Positions 55,619 to 64,000 of a stretch of 64,000 nt of DNA are shown piece by piece. Positions within the stretch are counted from its first letter, which is position 1, and the number at the start of each line of letters is the position of its first letter. The notes beneath the pieces are model-generated. The model searched no databases, was not told the DNA's origin, and saw only the letters and a list, made by a program, of their open reading frames with translations. A program made the translations under genes and the position numbers. Source of the stretch: DATFRY01 sp035489015. GTDB lineage: Bacteria > Myxococcota_A > Polyangia > Haliangiales > Haliangiaceae. The stretch lies in the NCBI GenBank assembly GCA_035489015.1, contig DATHKR010000210.1, positions 1 through 64,000 of the forward strand, written 5' to 3'.

Positions 55619-56248
55619 TCACGCCCGCGAGCGCAGGCCGCTGAACGCCGCGTCGACCAGGTGCGTGTTCGAGATCGAGGCCAGCGCCTCGGTCTCCTCG
55701 CGCGACATCGGCCCCTCGTGGTCGAGCAGGCGGACCAGGCGCACCACGGTCGTCTCGTCGAGCCGCGCGTCCACGTGCACGTTGAGCAGCGCGGCCAGCG
55801 CCTGGCACTCGGGAGCCGGCATCGCCTTGAACGCCTGGTAGAGCGAGTCGGCCACCTCCATCCGCTCGCGCGCGGCCTGGAAGAAGCGGACCAGCGACGC
55901 GGCCGGGAGCTCGAACACCTGCTTCTGCACCGCGGTGGCCCGGCTGCTCTGCGCCGCCACCCGGACCGCGTTGACCACGGTCCCCCACAGCTGGGTGACC
56001 GGCTGCAGGCTGGCGTAGCGCACGTCGCCCCAGTACGCCGCGATGCGGCCGCGCAGCGCGATCAGCGCCTCGCGCAGGTCGTCCGGGACCTGGCCCACCT
56101 CGCGCGACGCATCGCCGGTCGCGATCTCGCTGACCATGGCGCGCAGCACCCAGTAGAGGAGGTCTCGCTCGCCCTGGAAGCGGGCCGCCCAGCTGTCGAG
56201 GGCGGTGCGCATCCCGTCGAAGAGGATGACGGACGTGTCTGCCGGCAT
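55619..56248 (-). CDS. hypothetical soluble helical protein, 209 aa
   Basis: Not recognised. No signal peptide or membrane segment; mostly amphipathic helices (RDLLYWVLRAMVSEIATGDASREV, VFELPAASLVRFFQAARERMEV, LLNVHVDARLDETTVVRLVRLLDHEG). Overall it looks like a helical bundle. GAGGTGA four bases before the ATG supports the start. It is convergent with the TonB gene and stands alone; the 174-bp upstream region is shared with a divergent lipoprotein gene. Confidence 0.6.
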   Translation of the reverse strand: MPADTSVILFDGMRTALDSWAARFQGERDLLYWVLRAMVSEIATGDASREVGQVPDDLREALIALRGRIAAYWGDVRYASLQPVTQLWGTVVNAVRVAAQSSRATAVQKQVFELPAASLVRFFQAARERMEVADSLYQAFKAMPAPECQALAALLNVHVDARLDETTVVRLVRLLDHEGPMSREETEALASISNTHLVDAAFSGLRSRA

Positions 56249-56422
56249 GATTCACCTCGAGCCCGAAAGGGTCGATCCTGGAACGTTCACACCCGCGCCG
56301 CAGCGCGTCAACCCCCTTGTGTTCGCGCGGATGCGACAGATCGCGGGCGCCCGGAAACCGCTTGCCCCGCGCGGCAAAGCCGGATATCAGGACCGCGCCT
56401 TTCACCCCTCCTGGAGGTATCC

Positions 56423-56983
56423 GTGCTGCGTCTCTGTTCCGCGATTTCCTGTCTGGCCGCCTCGGCCGCGCTCCTCGCCGCGTGCGCCCCGGCCGACGAG
56501 GTCGGCGGCGAGCTGGCCTCGTCCTCCACCGCCTCGCCGTTCGGCGACGACAAGAGCCTCTCGCCCGACCCGGCGGTCTTGACCTGCGAGGAGTCCCAGT
56601 CGGCCGGCGATGATCGCACTCACTGGCAGCTCTGGCTCGACCCGAAGCCCGAGGGCGGGTTCATCTTCCGCCGCGCCCAGAACATCTTCGATCCGTGGGA
56701 GGGGACGATCACCCTCGACGTCCAGACCCTGCGCGAGTTCGACGACTGCCGCGCCGCGGCATCGGAGCCGCGCCTCATCACCTGCTTCCGGCCCGGCTCG
56801 AGCTTCCTGGTCACCAAGTGGGTGGAGGAGACGTCGATCCCGATCGGCGGCGCGGATCTGTTCACCACCAGCCACTTCGACATGACCTGGCAGGCGACCG
56901 GCCCGGCCGACCGGGAGAGCTTTCAGTTCTACTACTTCGACCAGGAGTGCTGGGCCTCGGCCGACGATCGCCTGGGGTCGTGA
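56423..56983 (+). CDS. hypothetical lipoprotein, 186 aa
   Basis: Not recognised. Lipobox ALLAAC (C21), then a Ser/Thr linker (25-50). The folded part has CEESQSAGDDRTHWQLWLDPKPEGGF, several Trp and four further Cys (TCEE, DDCRAAA, LITCFR, QECWAS), and strand-like VTKWVEETSIPIGG and FDMTWQATG segments, suggesting a disulfide-bonded beta domain. The GTG at 56423 follows GGAGG by five bases. The Shine-Dalgarno lies inside CCTCC-T-GGAGG, a self-complementary run that might hinder ribosome access. Confidence 0.6.
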   Translation: MLRLCSAISCLAASAALLAACAPADEVGGELASSSTASPFGDDKSLSPDPAVLTCEESQSAGDDRTHWQLWLDPKPEGGFIFRRAQNIFDPWEGTITLDVQTLREFDDCRAAASEPRLITCFRPGSSFLVTKWVEETSIPIGGADLFTTSHFDMTWQATGPADRESFQFYYFDQECWASADDRLGS

Positions 56984-57150
56984 GCCCCGCCGTCGGGTGC
57001 GCGACATCCTGCGCGAATTGAGCAACTTGCGCAGGTTTCGGCGCGAACCGGCCCCGGGCCGTGGTCCACAAGCGCTCGATTTCGCGTGAGCTGGGATCCG
57101 GCCCGAAGGTTGCTCTCCTTTGCAGGCGAAGAGCGCCAGGAGGGCCGTCG

Positions 57151-58188
57151 ATGTCCCGCACCCGATTCTCTCGCGTCCTCTCGCTCGCGTGCGCCGCGGC
57201 CGGGATCGCCGCCGCTGGCCCCGTGGCCGCAGGCAGCCCCGGCTCCGCGCCGGTCGTCGGCGGCCATCCGGCTCCGGTCGGCAAGTGGCAGGACGTGGCG
57301 GCGGTCACCGACGGCGTCTTTCCCTTCTGCACCGGGACCCTGATCGGCCCGCGCGTGGTCCTGACCGCCGGCCACTGCGTGGACGGCTCCGAGGTCACCG
57401 CCGTCAACCTGGGCGCGGTCGACTCGCGGACCGGCGGCGAAGAGATCGCGGTGGTCCAGGCCACCGCCCATCCCGACTGGGAGAACACCTACGACGTCTC
57501 GGTGCTGGTCCTGGCCGAGCCGTCGGTCTTCACCCCCCGCCCGGTCGCCACCGACTGCATCGTGCGCGAGGCGCTGCACGATGACTCCGCGGTGACCCTG
57601 GTCGGATTCGGCGCCACCACCGTCGAGGGCGACGACTTCAACACCACGCTCATGGAGGGCGAGGCCCACATCATCGACGTCGGCTGCACCGGCGGGGACG
57701 GCTGCGCGCCCGCGGTCAGCCCGGGCGGCGAGTTCGTGGCCGGCGGCGCCGGGGTCGACTCCTGCTTCGGCGACTCCGGCGGACCGGTTTACCTCGACAC
57801 CCCCGACGGCATCGTCCTGGCCGGCGTGGTGTCGCGCGGGCTCGACAGCGCGACGACTCCGTGCGGCGGCGGCGGCATCTACGTGCGGCCGGACGCGGTG
57901 CTCGACTGGATCGAGGCGACCGCCGGCCAGCCGATCACGCGCGCCACCTGCGCGGCGACCGAGCCCGAGGACCCGACCGACGGCGCCGGCGGCGACGACT
58001 CCGGCACCGACGACGGCAGCGCCGACGACGGCGGCAGCACCGGCGACGGCAGCGGCACCGGCGCCACCGACGGGGCGCCCGGCGACATCACGGGCGGCTG
58101 CGCAGCGGCCCCGGGCGGCGACCACAGCGCCTGGTCCGCGCTCGCCTTTCTCGGGCTGGTCGCGGCGATCGAGCGCCGACGCAGCTAG
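57151..58188 (+). CDS. secreted trypsin-like serine protease with MYXO-CTERM-like tail
   Basis: S1-family protease of 345 aa. Signal peptide (1-30), mature start near APVVGG, triad H75 (TAGHC), D115 (YDVSV) and S209 (GDSGGP). The C-terminal 75 residues are an Asp/Gly/Ser-rich linker followed by TGGCAAAPGG, a hydrophobic helix (SALAFLGLVAAI) and ERRRS, a MYXO-CTERM-like sorting tail. GAGG-containing AGGAGGGCC upstream of the ATG fixes the start. It shares its design with the protease at 5461-6690 but lacks that protein's Cys-rich region. Confidence 0.88.
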   Translation: MSRTRFSRVLSLACAAAGIAAAGPVAAGSPGSAPVVGGHPAPVGKWQDVAAVTDGVFPFCTGTLIGPRVVLTAGHCVDGSEVTAVNLGAVDSRTGGEEIAVVQATAHPDWENTYDVSVLVLAEPSVFTPRPVATDCIVREALHDDSAVTLVGFGATTVEGDDFNTTLMEGEAHIIDVGCTGGDGCAPAVSPGGEFVAGGAGVDSCFGDSGGPVYLDTPDGIVLAGVVSRGLDSATTPCGGGGIYVRPDAVLDWIEATAGQPITRATCAATEPEDPTDGAGGDDSGTDDGSADDGGSTGDGSGTGATDGAPGDITGGCAAAPGGDHSAWSALAFLGLVAAIERRRS

Positions 58189-58213
58189 CGCGCTGGCACG
58201 GGCGTGAGCCGGC

Positions 58214-59710
<1,497 letters not shown>

Positions 59711-59712
59711 CC

Positions 59713-60818
<1,106 letters not shown>

Positions 60819-60819
<1 letters not shown>

Positions 60820-61037
60820 TAGAACACCACCTCTGCCTGCTCTCCGCGCTCGTTCACGAAGCACAGCCGCCCGCCCCGCCCGCGCGTGCGCACGGCCAGG
60901 TCGAGCAGTCCCAGCGCGCGCGACAGAACGCCCGAGGGGTCGTCGGTGGCGAGCTCCACGCACAGCGACGCGAGCAGCTGCGCCGCCGTGTTGTTGAGCT
61001 CGACGGAAACCGTCCCAACCCCGCGGGGATCTGTCAT
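60819..61037 (-). CDS. 72-aa ribbon-helix-helix-like small protein in the prkA operon
   Basis: A small protein between prkA and yeaH. GGAG nine bases upstream of the ATG lies across the prkA stop codon, and the stop overlaps the yeaH ATG (TAATG), so translation is coupled on both sides. The sequence pattern, a strand (VSVELNNTA), a helix (AQLLASLCVELA), a second helix (GVLSRALGLLDLAVRTRG) and C-terminal strand (GRLCFVNERGE), resembles the ribbon-helix-helix/CopG-like fold. It may regulate the operon or bind PrkA/YeaH (inference). I know no named protein at this position. Confidence 0.75.
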
Positions 61038-61043
61038 CGCTGC

Positions 61044-63086
<2,043 letters not shown>

Positions 63087-63175
63087 TCCCAGCTCCCCGG
63101 TACGTTGAAGTGCGATCCCAACGGTAGCACGCCGTCTCTCGGGGCGTAAGCCGCCACCCGGACGGCGCCTCCTGT

Positions 63176-63181
63176 TATGAT
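63176..63181 (+). promoter_or_regulatory. -10-like hexamer TATGAT 6 bp before GTG start (leaderless promoter candidate)
   Basis: TATGAT (five of six to TATAAT), six bases and the GTG at 63188. No Shine-Dalgarno is present. It lies in the 101-bp region divergent to prkA. Confidence 0.5.
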
Positions 63182-63187
63182 CGCGCG

Positions 63188-63943
63188 GTGACTCGGCGGC
63201 CGGGGGGCCTCGGGCGGGAGGCAATCGCGTGCGCGTTCTCGTGCGCGCTTGCGGCGTGCGGACGCTTTGGCTACGAGGCAGTCGCGTCGCGCGATTCTTC
63301 CGACGCGTCGCCGACCGGCGGCGTGACGTGGCCGATCGACGGCGGCCCGATCGAGCCCGATGCGTCGGTGCTGCTGGCCGACGCCGGCGCGATCACGTGC
63401 GACGACGTGTGCCCCGGTCGCTGCACCGCGTCGGGCCGGTGCGTGATCCGCTGTCCCGCCGATGGCTGCACCGGGCAGGTCGTCTGCCCCGTCGGGCTTG
63501 CGTGCGAGGTGTCCTGCACCGGTCCACGGGCGTGTGAGTCCGGGGTCGACTGCAGCGGTGCGAGCGAGTGCGAGGTCGCCTGCACCGGCGACGCCACCTG
63601 CTCCGCCGGAGTCGACTGCCCGGCCGCCGGCTCGTGCGAGGTGACCTGCACCGGCCAGGACAGCTGCACCGGACCGATCGACTGCGCCGGCGACGGCTCC
63701 TGCGCCATCGGCTGCAGCGGCACCGGATCGTGCGCGGGCGGCGCGGCCTGTGGCTCCGGGGCATGCAGCCTTCATTGCACCGGCGAGGACAGCTGCACCG
63801 GACCGATCGACTGCGCCGGATCGTGCGCGTGCGACGTGAGCTGCACCGGCGGCGACGCGTGCGGTGCCGGCGCCGAGTGCCCCGACGGATGCGAGGCCGG
63901 GGCCGGCTGCAGCTCGGCGCCCGACGAGTGCCAGGCCTGCTGA
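63188..63943 (+). CDS. Cys-rich repeat lipoprotein
   Basis: Lipoprotein of 251 aa with lipobox LAAC (C24) followed by GRFGYE, a start seen in many myxobacterial surface lipoproteins. Residues 70-251 contain over forty Cys in a repeated pattern of the form CTGxxSCTGPIDCAGDGSC (CEVSCTGPRACESGVDCSG, CEVACTGDATCSAGVDC, and others). No enzyme motif is seen; the many disulfides suggest a stable extracellular stalk or binding surface. The GTG start was chosen from the signal peptide. Its stop ends 57 bp before the window end. Confidence 0.8.
   Translation: MTRRPGGLGREAIACAFSCALAACGRFGYEAVASRDSSDASPTGGVTWPIDGGPIEPDASVLLADAGAITCDDVCPGRCTASGRCVIRCPADGCTGQVVCPVGLACEVSCTGPRACESGVDCSGASECEVACTGDATCSAGVDCPAAGSCEVTCTGQDSCTGPIDCAGDGSCAIGCSGTGSCAGGAACGSGACSLHCTGEDSCTGPIDCAGSCACDVSCTGGDACGAGAECPDGCEAGAGCSSAPDECQAC
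63647..63819. repeat. 44-bp direct repeat within the Cys-rich lipoprotein gene
   Basis: 63647-63690 and 63776-63819 are identical except at the tenth base. They encode CTGQDSCTGPIDCAG and CTGEDSCTGPIDCAG, pointing to recent internal duplication. Confidence 0.8.
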
Positions 63944-64000
63944 GCCCGGCCGACCCGGGCCCGACCGTCAGTCGCAGCTCGACGCGCTGGCCTGGTGGAC

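Noticed and set aside
63087..63187. Sigma-54 or sigma-70 promoter for prkA
   Set aside because: TACCGT near 63121 could be a -10, but no convincing -35 or -24/-12 pair with correct spacing was found.
63968..64000. Possible 3' end of a minus-strand gene (reads ...SASSCD then stop)
   Set aside because: Only ten codons are inside the window, too few to support a gene call.

Overview
The window is a single stretch of very GC-rich, densely coded bacterial chromosome (about 70% G+C by eye) with 57 supportable protein genes, no rRNA, tRNA, CRISPR array, insertion sequence or prophage. The content points to a Myxococcota-type bacterium (order Haliangiales/Polyangiales is my inference). It has many lipoproteins with a Gly/Ser/Asp-rich linker, secreted proteins with a C-terminal Cys-hydrophobic-Arg tail of the MYXO-CTERM kind, an eight-cysteine-cluster lipoprotein, a PilZ-PEGA protein, DUF4331 and tandem Asp-box proteins, next to proteobacterial housekeeping genes (rpoN/PTS block, bamD, exbB-exbD-tonB).

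Layout. 1-4.5 kb: a single polypeptide joining a SEDS (FtsW/RodA-like) membrane domain to a class B penicillin-binding transpeptidase, with a small membrane protein convergent to it. 4.5-8.7 kb: exonuclease III, a secreted trypsin-like protease, and phospholipid genes (CDP-alcohol phosphatidyltransferase, PgpA) followed by a heavy-metal-domain lipoprotein. 8.8-11.6 kb: two tandem paralogous Asp-box propeller proteins. 11.6-16.3 kb: SDR-family dehydratase, TlpA-like thioredoxin, a stand-alone receiver, a CobW-type GTPase and a degenerate histidine-kinase-like protein. 16.3-20.7 kb: a 978-residue metalloprotease/propeller/barrel protein, a divergent eight-Cys lipoprotein and a GNAT acetyltransferase.

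20.7-27.5 kb is the regulatory core on the minus strand: rpoN, hpf, ptsN, hprK, rapZ, HPr and enzyme I, i.e. a complete phosphorelay without any sugar permease. pyrG and a biotin carboxylase follow (27.8-31.1 kb). 31.2-37.5 kb holds a VWA protein, a winged-helix/TM protein, PilZ-PEGA, a lipoprotein amidohydrolase and a small lipoprotein. 37.5-45.1 kb is a minus-strand run: lipoprotein, mnmG, FadL-like porin; then MoxR ATPase, VWA protein and aminotransferase. 45.2-55.6 kb: bamD and a TPR protein; a four-gene minus-strand envelope cluster (beta-propeller lipoprotein, DUF4331, TPR lipoprotein, small lipoprotein); a ChaN-like protein with a charged repeat insert; and truD-exbB-exbD-tonB. 56-64 kb: lipoproteins, a second trypsin-like protease, and the prkA-(72-aa protein)-yeaH-spoVR operon.

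Two cross-cutting signals stand out. First, at about eleven genes a TANNNT -10-like hexamer lies only 6-9 bases before the start codon with no Shine-Dalgarno sequence, which predicts leaderless mRNAs; two divergent gene pairs pack both such promoters into 28 and 39 bp. Second, several proteins have unusual architecture: the SEDS-transpeptidase fusion, a kinase-like protein without its phospho-acceptor His, and a small ribbon-helix-helix-like protein translationally coupled into the prkA operon. All assignments come from reading the sequence; no database search was possible.
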